A stretch of 64,000 bases of DNA from Oscillospiraceae bacterium (GCA_015064445.1 SVSE01000005.1:1-64000), one strand, 5' to 3'; counted from the first letter of the stretch, positions 1-8,279 are shown. Notes: generated from the sequence alone by a model not told the origin. Made by a program: numbers and translations.

Positions 1-97
1 CCCACAAGGAAAAACGAATAGCTATAAAAGATCCCGAAAGGATAAAAAACAGACAAAATATATATTTTCTAAGGGATTGTTTAAATTCTCCGTTCAT
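1..97 (-). CDS. N-terminus of an unidentified membrane protein (truncated by window edge)
   Basis: An ATG at 95-97 read on the minus strand follows a GAGAGGGG ribosome site and opens 32 codons that run off the left edge. The visible peptide begins MNGEFKQSLRKYIF and continues with a hydrophobic stretch from about residue 13 to 27, which looks like a first membrane segment with a positively charged N-terminal side. It could be a YitT/YczE-like multi-pass protein, but too little is present to assign a family. A well-formed promoter lies directly upstream, which supports the gene being real. Confidence 0.6.
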   Translation of the reverse strand, partial: MNGEFKQSLRKYIFCLFFILSGSFIAIRFSLW

Positions 98-129
98 GGT
101 ATGTCCCCTCTCTTGTTGTATTTACCAAA

Positions 130-158
130 ATTATAGCATAAATTTGTAAACATTTCAA
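130..158 (-). promoter_or_regulatory. SigA-type promoter for the left-edge membrane gene
   Basis: On the minus strand a -35 TTGAAA (153-158) and a perfect -10 TATAAT (130-135) are separated by 17 nt, about 30 nt before the start codon at 97. Confidence 0.7.
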
Positions 159-234
159 GTGTGGCGGTTCGAATCTGTCTACAGACCCGAAATGTCCGGA
201 ATGCATCTACAAAATTCTGAAAACTTTAGAGTCG

Positions 235-270
235 AAAAAAGCGGAGAAATCTCTCGAAATCTCCGCTTTT
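235..270 (-). terminator. Rho-independent terminator of tRNA-Gln
   Basis: A 7-bp stem GCGGAGA/TCTCCGC (241-247 and 260-266) is extended by A/T pairs and, on the minus strand, is followed by a T run. It lies about 50 nt past the 3' end of tRNA-Gln. Confidence 0.75.
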
Positions 271-321
271 CTTGCGCATTAGCGCGATTTTCGTGCCTGC
301 ATCTAAATCAGACACTCATCA

Positions 322-397
322 TGGCTGGGATGGATGGGTTCGAACCATCGAAATGCCAGAGTCAAAGTCTGGTGCCTTACCGCTTGGCTACATCCCA
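322..397 (-). tRNA. tRNA-Gln (anticodon TTG)
   Basis: Read on the minus strand, a 7-bp acceptor stem TGGGATG/CATCCCA, a D-arm, the anticodon arm CCAGA-CTTTGAC-TCTGG and a T-arm with GGTTCGAACCC can all be folded. The loop holds anticodon TTG, which reads CAA. The 3' CCA is encoded (322-324). It stands alone with its own promoter and terminator. Confidence 0.95.
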
Positions 398-415
398 TTA
401 TTTGCGTGCGTTAGT

Positions 416-444
416 ATTGTATCATAAAAAATGATAGTTGTCAA
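416..444 (-). promoter_or_regulatory. Promoter of tRNA-Gln
   Basis: -35 TTGACA (439-444) and -10 TACAAT (416-421), 17-nt spacer, minus strand, starting transcription just upstream of the tRNA. Confidence 0.75.
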
Positions 445-504
445 CAACTTTTTAAAATAAAAATTTTGTAAACTTAAAGTTTACGAAAAGCAACCTACGG
501 TTAG

Positions 505-533
505 TTGACAATAGCGCGCGTAAATGATATAAT
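505..533 (+). promoter_or_regulatory. Consensus promoter of the YcxB-like gene
   Basis: Perfect TTGACA (505-510) and perfect TATAAT (528-533) with a 17-nt spacer. It probably drives the run of three plus-strand genes ending at 3204. Confidence 0.85.
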
Positions 534-557
534 AAATAAAAACAAATGGAGGCTTTT

Positions 558-1070
558 ATGGAAATTTTATTTGAAAATTCTCACATAAGAGAAAAACAGC
601 TTTTTAAAGAAACGGGGTTCTATGCCTTTTTTAGACGACCGTTTGCTATGATTGCAAATATAGTTGCGATTTTGTGTATTATAATAAACATTCCGCTTCT
701 GTTTTTAAAAGAGGATCGCGCATTTCATATTTTCATGATATTTGTAGGCGTGCTTATAATCTTATGTGGCATCTTGGGCTATCATAAATATGTGAAAACA
801 TGGTATACAAGGGAAGTAGAGCCAAGAGCAACAAATGGCACAACAACATATACAATAGAGGTTTATGAGGATAAGCTTGTACATTGCTCGACACTTGGCA
901 CAAGACAGGAGCTTGAGCTTTCACGAATAAAGAAGGTAGTAAAAACTAAAAGCTATATTCTTCTTCAATCAAACGCAAACCTAATGTATGTCTTTGACAA
1001 GAATGGCTTTACAAAGGGAACATTAGAAGAATTTCTCGAGTTTTTGAGAGGAAAGAAGCTATATAAATAA
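558..1070 (+). CDS. YcxB-like membrane protein
   Basis: A 170-residue protein with two membrane segments (about residues 29-50 and 56-76) and a C-terminal beta-rich part from about residue 95 to 165. This layout, and the pattern in which a Tyr-rich strand is followed by a DKNGFTKGTLEEF-like close, resembles the YcxB-like C-terminal domain of small Firmicutes membrane proteins of unknown role. An in-frame ATG at 546 lies inside the ribosome site GGAGG (548-552), so the ATG at 558, 5 nt after it, is the likely start. It precedes the DUF5131 gene by 19 nt. No enzymatic motif is visible. Confidence 0.7.
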   Translation: MEILFENSHIREKQLFKETGFYAFFRRPFAMIANIVAILCIIINIPLLFLKEDRAFHIFMIFVGVLIILCGILGYHKYVKTWYTREVEPRATNGTTTYTIEVYEDKLVHCSTLGTRQELELSRIKKVVKTKSYILLQSNANLMYVFDKNGFTKGTLEEFLEFLRGKKLYK

Positions 1071-1089
1071 AGAGAATCGAGGTGATAAT

Positions 1090-1947
1090 ATGCAAATGTG
1101 GAGTCCTTGGCACGGATGCAAGAAGATATCCGAGGGCTGTGAAAATTGCTATATGTATTACCTCGACAAAATACGCGACAGAGACGGTAGCGTAATTTAC
1201 AAAACGCAGAACTTTTATTTTCCCATAAGCCGAAATCGTCGTGGCGACTATGTTGTGCCATCGGGCGCAACGCTTAGCGTTTGCATGTCGTCGGACTTCT
1301 TTTTAGAGGAGGCAGACGAGTGGCGAAGCGAGGCTTGGGAGATGATGAGGCAGAGAAGCGATGTCAAGTTCTTTATCATTACGAAGCGCGTGCATCGAAT
1401 TAAGGACACTCTCCCTGCCGATTGGGGCGACGGATACGAAAATGTCGAGATAAATATCACCTGCGAAAATCAAAAAAGAGCAGATGAGCGCTTGCCCATT
1501 TTGCTCGACCTTCCGATGAAGCATAAGGGCGTTGCTGTATCTCCGTTTCTTTCAGAAATCAATATTGATAAATACCTTAAGGGTGGTCAAATTGAGCTCG
1601 TGTCCTGTGGTGGAGAAAACTATGACGGAGCGCGCCCGTGCGACTATGAATGGGTTAAATCCCTACAAAAGCAATGCATCGAAAATGGCGTTAACTTCTG
1701 CTTTTTTGAAACAGGAACGAACTTTATCAAGGACGGAAGACTGTATCATATGCCATCAAAGCCACTTCAAAGCAAGATGGCGCATAAATCGGGAATGAAT
1801 TATGAGGCAAGAAAAAGAGAATTCAAGCTCTTTGATAGTATGGGCAATCCTGTCCCTCAAATAAAGCCTCGATTTCGGAAAAATTGTGACACCTGTGCGA
1901 ATAAAATGATATGCTCAGGCTGTTCCGACTGTGGAAAGTGTGGATAA
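1090..1947 (+). CDS. DUF5131 family protein (phage Gp37/Gp68-like)
   Basis: A 285-residue protein that opens with WSPWHGCKKISEGCENCY, placing cysteines at residues 10, 17 and 20. This Trp/His/Cys signature is typical of DUF5131 (Gp37/Gp68) proteins found in phages and bacterial chromosomes, whose reaction is not established. The tail is a second cluster of six cysteines in the last 22 residues, suggesting bound metal or an iron-sulfur centre (inference). The start follows GAGGTGATAAT, an extended match to the 16S anti-Shine-Dalgarno end. Its stop codon touches the start of the next lipoprotein gene, so the two are probably translationally coupled. Confidence 0.8.
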   Translation: MQMWSPWHGCKKISEGCENCYMYYLDKIRDRDGSVIYKTQNFYFPISRNRRGDYVVPSGATLSVCMSSDFFLEEADEWRSEAWEMMRQRSDVKFFIITKRVHRIKDTLPADWGDGYENVEINITCENQKRADERLPILLDLPMKHKGVAVSPFLSEINIDKYLKGGQIELVSCGGENYDGARPCDYEWVKSLQKQCIENGVNFCFFETGTNFIKDGRLYHMPSKPLQSKMAHKSGMNYEARKREFKLFDSMGNPVPQIKPRFRKNCDTCANKMICSGCSDCGKCG

Positions 1948-3204
1948 ATGAAAAGAATATTAATAATGCTTTTAATTGCGTGCTTGCTCCTTTGTGCGTG
2001 CACGCCAAATAATCCTGATGAGTCCTCGCATCAATCCTCAAGCGAGTCATCCTCTTCAAGCGAGAGCGAAAGCTCATCAAGTGAGCAATCAAGCGAAAGC
2101 TCCTCGAGTGAGAGTAGCACAAGTGATTCCTATCTCGATATAGAAAGATTTGAGCCAAAGAGCTTTAAAAATGTGTCCTTTGCAATTAAAGGCTCTAAAA
2201 GCGCCCTAACCTTCGAGGCGCCAAATGAGTGGTCGTTTACAAAAACCACATCGAATGAATACGATATAAAACGAGGTGGCAATGTAATCGGAGGCGTGCT
2301 TATCGGCACAATGGACGACTTGGATGAATGGAGCATAATAAGCGAGAAAACTAAGGACAGAAAAACCGTAATCGCCAAGGAGTATGTAGAGCAAAAGGGC
2401 ACGGATTATCGATACAGGTGGGAGTATTCCTATACAGAGGACTCCGTACAGGAGCAAATAAACATCGTCGTTACCTGCGCCGAGGTGCCAAGCCTCTCCT
2501 CGTACCGTATGCTTTCAACCTCCATCTTTAAGCAAATATACACCGAGCCTAGCTTTGGTGGAATTGATAATATTGCCGACATGTCAAGCCCACAAATTCT
2601 CATTGTTGGCAATAGCTTTGTTGGCACATCAAACATAGGCGCAATTCTTGACGATATGCTTATGTCCAATGGCAAAAACGGCCTTGTTAACGCAATATCT
2701 ATCGGTATGGGAAATATCGGAAGATACTCGCAGGACGACTATGTTTTGGGCGAAATCGCGACGGGCAATTACGATTTGGTCGTGATGAGTGGCTTTTATG
2801 GCTCCGATGATAGCGCATCACTTCGTGTCATTAAGGAAATTTGCGACGATACCGACACAACCCTTGTAACCTTGCCAGCACATAACGAAAATATCACAAG
2901 CGCCAGAAAAGCGTCAAGGACTTGCGAGGTTAAATGCCTCGAATGGAAAACTGAGATAGACAATTTCATAAACGGTGGAGTTAGCAAATGGGCGCTGTGT
3001 ATTAATGATTCCTATTATCACAGCACGGAGCTTGCAGGCTATATCGGTGCGCATATGATTTATCGTGCAATTTATTCCGAGTGCCCAAGCGAGCCACAAA
3101 GCCAAACTATATCTCAAAGCGAGGTTGATAGACTCCTCGGAGATTACTCCTCAACAGGAAGAGTAGAGGTCGTTGACACATCTAAAATAAGATACTTAGG
3201 ATAA
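1948..3204 (+). CDS. Surface lipoprotein with Ser/Glu linker and SGNH-hydrolase-like domain
   Basis: A 418-residue precursor with a type II signal peptide and lipobox LCAC (lipidated Cys18). Residues of about 27-62 form a low-complexity Ser/Glu spacer, then comes a beta-rich middle part. From about residue 210 an SGNH-like fold begins with ILIVGNSF (block I with Gly-Asn-Ser) and ends with an NDSYYHS segment that could supply the Asp and His of a catalytic triad. An esterase acting on cell-surface or extracellular glycans is plausible, but the substrate cannot be read. It starts at the codon after the DUF5131 stop, with GGAAAG as ribosome site inside that gene. Confidence 0.7.
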   Translation: MKRILIMLLIACLLLCACTPNNPDESSHQSSSESSSSSESESSSSEQSSESSSSESSTSDSYLDIERFEPKSFKNVSFAIKGSKSALTFEAPNEWSFTKTTSNEYDIKRGGNVIGGVLIGTMDDLDEWSIISEKTKDRKTVIAKEYVEQKGTDYRYRWEYSYTEDSVQEQINIVVTCAEVPSLSSYRMLSTSIFKQIYTEPSFGGIDNIADMSSPQILIVGNSFVGTSNIGAILDDMLMSNGKNGLVNAISIGMGNIGRYSQDDYVLGEIATGNYDLVVMSGFYGSDDSASLRVIKEICDDTDTTLVTLPAHNENITSARKASRTCEVKCLEWKTEIDNFINGGVSKWALCINDSYYHSTELAGYIGAHMIYRAIYSECPSEPQSQTISQSEVDRLLGDYSSTGRVEVVDTSKIRYLG

Positions 3205-3205
3205 T

Positions 3206-3233
3206 AAAAAGCCGACATATGTCGGCTTTTTTA
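3206..3233. terminator. Bidirectional terminator between convergent genes
   Basis: Stem AGCCGAC/GTCGGCT around a short loop, flanked by A run (left) and T run (right). It serves the lipoprotein gene on the plus strand and the kinase gene, whose stop codon it overlaps, on the minus strand. Confidence 0.85.
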
Positions 3234-4067
3234 TTTATTGAGCTTGTTTATAAGAGATGGCAGACACAGCTCGAATTTTGTGCCATATGCGTGATTTTCA
3301 GCGTCGGGAAGAGTTGCCTTAATGCACTCAACCGTGAAATCAACTGCAACCTTGAGTGCCTCCTCCTTGCTAAGGCCCTGACACAACGCACCTGCAAAAA
3401 CGCTTGCAAAGGTGTCGCCTGTGCCGTGGAAGCTTGTAGGAATATTTTCGGTAAAGTAGGAGTAAAATTCGTCCTTTTCGCTATCATAAAGCACAGCACC
3501 CTGTGTCGATTTTTCATATGAAACGCCAGTCAAAACTGCAATTTTAGCACCAAGCGCACAAAGCCTTTTAAGCACATCCTTTATGTGCGACTCGTCATAT
3601 TGCTCCTTGTACTCAATGCCGAGCATAAACGACGCCTCAGTAAGATTCGGAACAACGATGTCAGCCATAGCGCAAAGCCTTGCCATATGTGGTGGAAATG
3701 ACGCATCAAAGCCCGTGTAAAGCCTGCCCTTGTCGCCCATTGCAGGGTCTACAAAAAGCAAATTCTTGTCATTTCTAAACTCTCTTGCAAAATCCATAAC
3801 ATAATCAATCTGCGAGTGCGAGCCAAGATAGCCTGTGTATATCATATCGAACTTAAGGGCATATTTTTTCCAATGCTCTTGAATTTTTGGAATGTCATCA
3901 CTCAAATCGCGAAAGGTAAAGCCCTCAAATCCTCCCGTATGTGTTGAAAGAACAGAGGTTGGAATAATTGCACATTCAATTCCCATTGCAGAAATTATAG
4001 GAAGAGCAACGGTAATTGAGCATTTTCCAAAGCAAGAAACATCTTGAATTGTAACGATTCTTTTCAT
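3231..4067 (-). CDS. pdxY: Pyridoxamine/pyridoxal kinase (PfkB-like, PdxK/PdxY group)
   Basis: A 278-residue kinase of the ribokinase superfamily. The N-terminus IQDVSCFGKCS, the segment PTSVLSTHTGGF, the FVDPAMGD segment and the FHGTGDTFAS motif (catalytic Asp near residue 220) match the pyridoxal/pyridoxamine kinase group, which phosphorylates B6 vitamers with ATP to salvage pyridoxal phosphate. ThiD-type HMP kinase is a less likely alternative because ThiD proteins lack the THTGGF segment. Start follows GAGGTGATTTT. It is a single-gene unit with its own promoter. The symbol is by similarity to the PdxY/PdxK clade and could be pdxK. Confidence 0.85.
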   Translation of the reverse strand: MKRIVTIQDVSCFGKCSITVALPIISAMGIECAIIPTSVLSTHTGGFEGFTFRDLSDDIPKIQEHWKKYALKFDMIYTGYLGSHSQIDYVMDFAREFRNDKNLLFVDPAMGDKGRLYTGFDASFPPHMARLCAMADIVVPNLTEASFMLGIEYKEQYDESHIKDVLKRLCALGAKIAVLTGVSYEKSTQGAVLYDSEKDEFYSYFTENIPTSFHGTGDTFASVFAGALCQGLSKEEALKVAVDFTVECIKATLPDAENHAYGTKFELCLPSLINKLNK

Positions 4068-4086
4068 AAAATCACCTCACGCTAAA

Positions 4087-4115
4087 ATTATACTACTTGG
4101 ATTTTCAATTGTCAA
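4087..4115 (-). promoter_or_regulatory. Promoter of the pyridoxal kinase gene
   Basis: TTGACA (4110-4115), 17-nt spacer, perfect TATAAT (4087-4092) on the minus strand. Confidence 0.8.
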
Positions 4116-4156
4116 CCAAAAGCGCCAAAAAAAGATAACAAAATTTGCGTTTTGTA

Positions 4157-4185
4157 TTTACATTTAAGGTAAAGTGTGTTAAAAT
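4157..4185 (+). promoter_or_regulatory. Promoter of pduL
   Basis: TTTACA (4157-4162) and TAAAAT (4180-4185), 17-nt spacer, about 35 nt before the start codon. Confidence 0.7.
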
Positions 4186-4219
4186 ATATGCGAAAAAAAT
4201 TAAATAGGAGATACATATT

Positions 4220-4792
4220 ATGGAAAACAAAGTAATCGTAGAAACCAGCGCACGCCATGTTCACCTTACAAGAGAGCATGTTGAAATCCTTTTTGGCGCA
4301 GGACATGAGCTTACCTTTAAGAAGGATTTGAGCCAGCCTGGTCAGTTCGCTTGCGAGGAGAGAGTAAGCGTTGTTGGTCCAAAGAACACAATTAAGAATG
4401 TAATCGTTCTCGGCCCTGAAAGAAAGGCTTCACAGGTTGAGGTTTCACTCACCGACGCTCGTAACCTCGGTGTAGTTGCACCAGTTCGTGAGAGTGGAGA
4501 TGTTGCAAACTCAGGCGCTTGTAAGCTTGTTGGTCCTTGTGGAGAGGTTGAGCTTAGCGAGGGCGTTATCGCTGCTAAGAGACATATTCACTTCACTCCT
4601 GCTGAGGCAGAGGCTGCTGGCGTTGTTGATAAAGAGGTAGTTAAGGTAAAGGTTAACTCTGAGAGAACAACTATTTTTGATGATGTTGTTGTAAGAGTTC
4701 ATCCTAACTTCAGTGCTGCTATGCACATTGATACTGACGAGTCAAATGCATCCTGTGCATTTGGTCAGGTTTATGGCGAAATCATCAAATAA
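4220..4792 (+). CDS. pduL: Phosphate propanoyltransferase / phosphotransacetylase PduL
   Basis: A 190-residue PduL-type enzyme that exchanges acyl-CoA and phosphate for acyl-phosphate and CoA. The two metal-binding histidine motifs are visible: RHVHL at about residues 12-16 and RHIHF at about 121-125, each at the head of a similar beta-barrel half. Length is close to the short, non-encapsulated PduL type, with no N-terminal encapsulation helix. It is monocistronic with its own promoter and terminator, and no microcompartment shell gene is nearby, so I infer a cytosolic role converting acetyl-CoA to acetyl-phosphate for ATP formation by an acetate kinase encoded elsewhere. Confidence 0.93.
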   Translation: MENKVIVETSARHVHLTREHVEILFGAGHELTFKKDLSQPGQFACEERVSVVGPKNTIKNVIVLGPERKASQVEVSLTDARNLGVVAPVRESGDVANSGACKLVGPCGEVELSEGVIAAKRHIHFTPAEAEAAGVVDKEVVKVKVNSERTTIFDDVVVRVHPNFSAAMHIDTDESNASCAFGQVYGEIIK

Positions 4793-4805
4793 TTAAGCTA
4801 AAATC

Positions 4806-4837
4806 AAAGCCACACCACGCGTGTGGCTTTCTTTTTT
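4806..4837 (+). terminator. Terminator of pduL
   Basis: 10-bp stem AAAGCCACAC/GTGTGGCTTT followed by a T-rich run. Confidence 0.85.
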
Positions 4838-4845
4838 ACTCATTG

Positions 4846-4874
4846 TTGACAAATCGCCTCGCGTGTGGTATAAT
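4846..4874 (+). promoter_or_regulatory. Promoter of the esterase-lipid kinase-LRR run
   Basis: Perfect TTGACA (4846-4851) and TATAAT (4869-4874), 17-nt spacer. No terminator is seen until 8280, so the three genes at 4910-8277 are likely one transcript. Confidence 0.85.
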
Positions 4875-4909
4875 ATACATAACTATTGCTTTGTATAGGA
4901 GCTATAATT

Positions 4910-5548
4910 ATGATTCAATATCTTGAAAACGAAAAAGGAACACTTAAATATATTCTTACAACACCAAGTGATTTTGATGCATCGGAAAGCCTTCCTATGA
5001 TTGTTTTTTTACATGGCGCGGGCGAGCGTGGGGATGACCTTGAGCTTCTAAAGGTGCACGGAATTCCAAAGCTTTTTACAAAAAATGAGGACTACGGTGG
5101 ACTAAGAGTAATTACCGTTTCCCCTCAATGCGCGCAAGAGCGTACTTGGTACGACTTCAAATGGGATGTTATCTCGCTCATTGATGAGGTTGCGGATAAG
5201 TATAATGTAGATAAGAGCAAAATTGCTCTTTGTGGAATTAGTATGGGAGGCTTCGGCACTTGGGAAATTGCACTTCAGATTCCTGAAAAATTTTCCAAAA
5301 TCGCACCTATTTGTGGTGGCGGAATGAGCTGGCGCGCGTGGTATTTGCGCAACACTCCTATAAGAGTATATCACGGTGGACGCGATGATATCGTACCCCT
5401 TTGCATGTCCGAAACAATGGTTAACGCTATTAGGCTCCAGGGTGGAAATGTAGAATTCACAGTTTATGACGATTTGGGCCACGACTGTTGGACAAGAGCA
5501 TTCGAACAGACAGATCTTGTTCCTTGGCTCGCTAACTCGAACAACTAA
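4910..5548 (+). CDS. Alpha/beta-hydrolase (dienelactone hydrolase/esterase-like)
   Basis: A 212-residue alpha/beta-hydrolase without a signal peptide. It shows an oxyanion-loop HGAGERG at about residues 35-41, the nucleophile elbow GISMGG at about 112-117, an acid segment HGGRDDIVP and a final DLGHDCW carrying the catalytic His. The pattern fits small carboxylesterases related to dienelactone hydrolases and PHB-depolymerase-like feruloyl esterases; the natural ester is unknown. An in-frame TTG at 4886 exists, but the ATG at 4910 after AGGAG is far better. The next gene begins 11 nt after its stop. Confidence 0.8.
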   Translation: MIQYLENEKGTLKYILTTPSDFDASESLPMIVFLHGAGERGDDLELLKVHGIPKLFTKNEDYGGLRVITVSPQCAQERTWYDFKWDVISLIDEVADKYNVDKSKIALCGISMGGFGTWEIALQIPEKFSKIAPICGGGMSWRAWYLRNTPIRVYHGGRDDIVPLCMSETMVNAIRLQGGNVEFTVYDDLGHDCWTRAFEQTDLVPWLANSNN

Positions 5549-5558
5549 GAGGACTTTT

Positions 5559-6470
5559 ATGAGAGAAACTTTAAGTAGAGCGAAACGAAAAATAAAACGA
5601 ATATTGCATGTTTTGAATCCGTTTGCAGGCAAGGGACGCGCCGAAAAAATTAAGGAAGAGCTTAATGATGACGGTCAGGTTTACATATCTCACTCCTGCG
5701 AGGACGCAAACGACTTTATAATCAACGCCTGTAAGGAAAATCCTGACACCTGCTTCGTCGTTTATGGTGGCGACGGAACAGTTTTTAGGGCAGTAAACTC
5801 CCTTATGGATAGTGGCTGTGCAGACAGCGCATCACTCAAAATCGTTCCTGCAGGAAGTGGTAATGACTTTGTCCATTCCTTTGAGGGCGAAACAGGCGAG
5901 AAGCCGATTGATGTAATGAGCTTCAATGGCAGATATGCAATCAATGTAGTCAATGTTGGCTTCGACTGTGAGGTGGTGCGTCGTGCTGCTAACCTTAAAA
6001 AGAGGCCTATGATTTCGGGCAAAATGGCATATATTCTCGGTGTTGTTGGAGAGCTTGCTGCTAAAAAGCCAATTGACGCAAAAATAACCCTCACCTATGC
6101 CGACGGTACACAGGAAATAATTGAGGAGAAGATTCTCCTTGCCGCTGTGTGCAACGGAAAGTGCTATGGTGGAGGCTTCAATCTCGCACCTGACGCTGAT
6201 TTGAGCGACGGAATTTTGAATGTCGAAATTATAAGAGATGTAACTCGTGCCAAGTTTATAAGCTTGGTTTCCGACTACAAAAAGGGCACACATATTGATA
6301 TGGAAACAGGCGAGCTTAAGGAAAAATTCAGAGAGCTCGTGTATTATAAAAAATGCGTGGCTGTTAAAATCGAGGGAGTTAAGAGCGTTTGCGCAGACGG
6401 AGAGATTTTCGAGGAAAATACTGTCGATGTAAAGGTAATTCCACACGCAATAAACTATGTAATAGATTGA
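5559..6470 (+). CDS. Diacylglycerol/lipid kinase family protein (YegS/DagK-like)
   Basis: A 303-residue lipid kinase of the DAGK catalytic superfamily. VVYGGDGTVFRAVN at about residues 68-80 is the nucleotide-binding GGDGT loop, and PAGSGNDFVHS is the second conserved glycine-rich motif. The C-terminal beta-sandwich carries the expected NGKCYGGGF segment. Members phosphorylate diacylglycerol or related lipids at the membrane face. The ORF can be extended to an ATG at 5466, but that would overlap the esterase gene deeply; the ATG at 5559 has an AAGAGGA ribosome site. Confidence 0.88.
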   Translation: MRETLSRAKRKIKRILHVLNPFAGKGRAEKIKEELNDDGQVYISHSCEDANDFIINACKENPDTCFVVYGGDGTVFRAVNSLMDSGCADSASLKIVPAGSGNDFVHSFEGETGEKPIDVMSFNGRYAINVVNVGFDCEVVRRAANLKKRPMISGKMAYILGVVGELAAKKPIDAKITLTYADGTQEIIEEKILLAAVCNGKCYGGGFNLAPDADLSDGILNVEIIRDVTRAKFISLVSDYKKGTHIDMETGELKEKFRELVYYKKCVAVKIEGVKSVCADGEIFEENTVDVKVIPHAINYVID

Positions 6471-6477
6471 GGTTAAA

Positions 6478-8277
6478 ATGAAGAAAGTATTATTTTTTAT
6501 AAGCATTGCTGTTTTGCTTGTTGCCTTTGCGATGGTAGGCTCTGCAACAACCTACTATACTGATGGTACAACCGAATATTTCGAGTGCGAAATCGCAGAC
6601 ACATACCACATTGATAGCTATGTTATCAAAAACGGTGGTTTTCCTAAATACGACTCCGATGGAGATGCGCTTACTTGGTATCTTGTTTCAACTGAAACCG
6701 ATTCCGAAACAGGTGATATTATAAAAACTGTTGCAAGCGTAAAGACAAGGGATTATCATAATAGCGGAACATATTCGGCCCCACTTACAAAGTATAATGT
6801 TGTAAGTGCTAACTTTGATGCAGGAACAAGTACAATTCCTGTATACGGTGGAATGGATGGCGGTCAAAGTAAGGAGATTTTGTTTATCTATGTTCCTGAT
6901 GCTGTTACAACACTTGATTTTCGTTTTTGTCAGCTTGCCTCGGTTGTGAAATGTGAATTTTCGGAAAACTCACAGTGCAGTAGCTGGGCTGGACTTACCT
7001 TTTGGGGAGCAAAGAGCTTGCGCGAAATTCATATTCCTGGGTGTCTTACAGCGTTTCCAACAAAAGACGGTGGAGCGTTTGATGGATGCTCAAGACTAAG
7101 CGTTCTTACATTCGATGAAAATGCTCGGATGACAACCATTGAAGGCTGGTATTTTGATGAAACAAGCATCGAAAGCTTGATTTTGCCAAATACAGTAACT
7201 ACAATCACCCCTAGAATTTTCCAGGGAATGAAGCAGCTTAAATATGTTAAGTTTGGAAATAATGTTCAAGCAATCGAAAATACTCAAAGCAACAACGACC
7301 ATTTCAGCTTATTCCACGATTGCTCGAATTTGGAAACAGTTGTAATTCCCGGTACGCTTCTTGCAGAGAATATAGGAACAAACGGAAACAAGCTTACTTA
7401 CGCTTTTTCGACAGGTTCACCTACCTTTGTTTACACAGGAACTCTTGAAGAATTCAAAAAAATACAGGCGATATTCAGCAACCATCAAGCCAACGGCGCT
7501 CTTACAGGTGCAACCGTTGAAAACGGAAGAATAGTTATCGCAAATCACTGTGAGGTGTACTTTGACGGAAATCACGACACCGATGACGGAAAGTGCGAAA
7601 CCGCAATGGAGGCACCCTGCACAAGATGTCAAAGACAGCTTGATGCAAAGGAACACAAAATCACAGTAAACACTCTTAAATATCCAAACGGATTTGTGTG
7701 TGAGGGAGTTCGCAATTATCTTTGCGGAAACGAGGGCTGTTATTTTTACGACATAGTAAATGAGGCGACTGCTCCAATTTTCACAATAAACGAATTTGTT
7801 GGATTTTCGGATGATGGCGAGGATGGAATTGCATTCGGTGGATATCAGCTTAATGCTAAAATGCTTGATGAGTATAATGAGTTGAATCCGGATGAAAAGC
7901 TGAACTACGGTGTTGTGCTTATCAACCCTGCTTATGTTTACGGTAAGGAAGCCTTTTTCGTGAACGGAAAGGTAAATGCCGATGAGGGCTTTATTCAAAC
8001 CGATATGTCGAGCGCAAGATATGCCAACATTTCAATTAGTATTACAGGCTTTACAGGAAAAGCGCAAAACTTGTCAATCATTCTTGCAATTTATGCCTAT
8101 ACTGACATTGATAATGTTGAATTTATTCAATCTCAAACAACAAAGTGCGCCGATAAAAATGTAACACTTGGAACACAAACACTTTACACTGTAACCTTTG
8201 CTTCGGTTGTGGCAGGCGACAGTAGCCTTTCAAATCTTGGTGATTATATTCCACCGAGCAAGGAAGAAAATCAGTAA
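6478..8277 (+). CDS. Secreted BspA-type leucine-rich-repeat protein
   Basis: A 599-residue exported protein with an N-terminal signal peptide (hydrophobic core about residues 4-20, predicted cleavage after an Ala near 23). Between about residues 140 and 300 are BspA-like LRR units with the pattern L..I.IP..... F..C..L, for example SLREIHIPGC, SIESLILPNT, LKYVKFGNN and LETVVIPGT. A Cys-rich middle segment and a C-terminal beta-rich domain follow. No LPXTG, lipobox or membrane anchor is visible, so it is released or held non-covalently. BspA-like LRRs usually mediate surface binding. It begins 7 nt after the lipid kinase gene. Confidence 0.8.
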   Translation: MKKVLFFISIAVLLVAFAMVGSATTYYTDGTTEYFECEIADTYHIDSYVIKNGGFPKYDSDGDALTWYLVSTETDSETGDIIKTVASVKTRDYHNSGTYSAPLTKYNVVSANFDAGTSTIPVYGGMDGGQSKEILFIYVPDAVTTLDFRFCQLASVVKCEFSENSQCSSWAGLTFWGAKSLREIHIPGCLTAFPTKDGGAFDGCSRLSVLTFDENARMTTIEGWYFDETSIESLILPNTVTTITPRIFQGMKQLKYVKFGNNVQAIENTQSNNDHFSLFHDCSNLETVVIPGTLLAENIGTNGNKLTYAFSTGSPTFVYTGTLEEFKKIQAIFSNHQANGALTGATVENGRIVIANHCEVYFDGNHDTDDGKCETAMEAPCTRCQRQLDAKEHKITVNTLKYPNGFVCEGVRNYLCGNEGCYFYDIVNEATAPIFTINEFVGFSDDGEDGIAFGGYQLNAKMLDEYNELNPDEKLNYGVVLINPAYVYGKEAFFVNGKVNADEGFIQTDMSSARYANISISITGFTGKAQNLSIILAIYAYTDIDNVEFIQSQTTKCADKNVTLGTQTLYTVTFASVVAGDSSLSNLGDYIPPSKEENQ

Positions 8278-8279
8278 TG

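Noticed and set aside
160-178. tRNA T-arm-like GGTTCGAATC near the left edge
   Set aside because: No acceptor, D- or anticodon arm can be folded around it and it lies just upstream of the promoter of the edge gene; an old tRNA remnant or att site is possible but unsupported.
159-434. 91-codon plus-strand ORF across tRNA-Gln
   Set aside because: It reads through the tRNA and its terminator in antisense; such ORFs are regular artefacts of tRNA genes.
4220-4792. Bacterial microcompartment suggested by PduL
   Set aside because: No shell protein or cognate dehydrogenase is near, and the PduL lacks an encapsulation extension.
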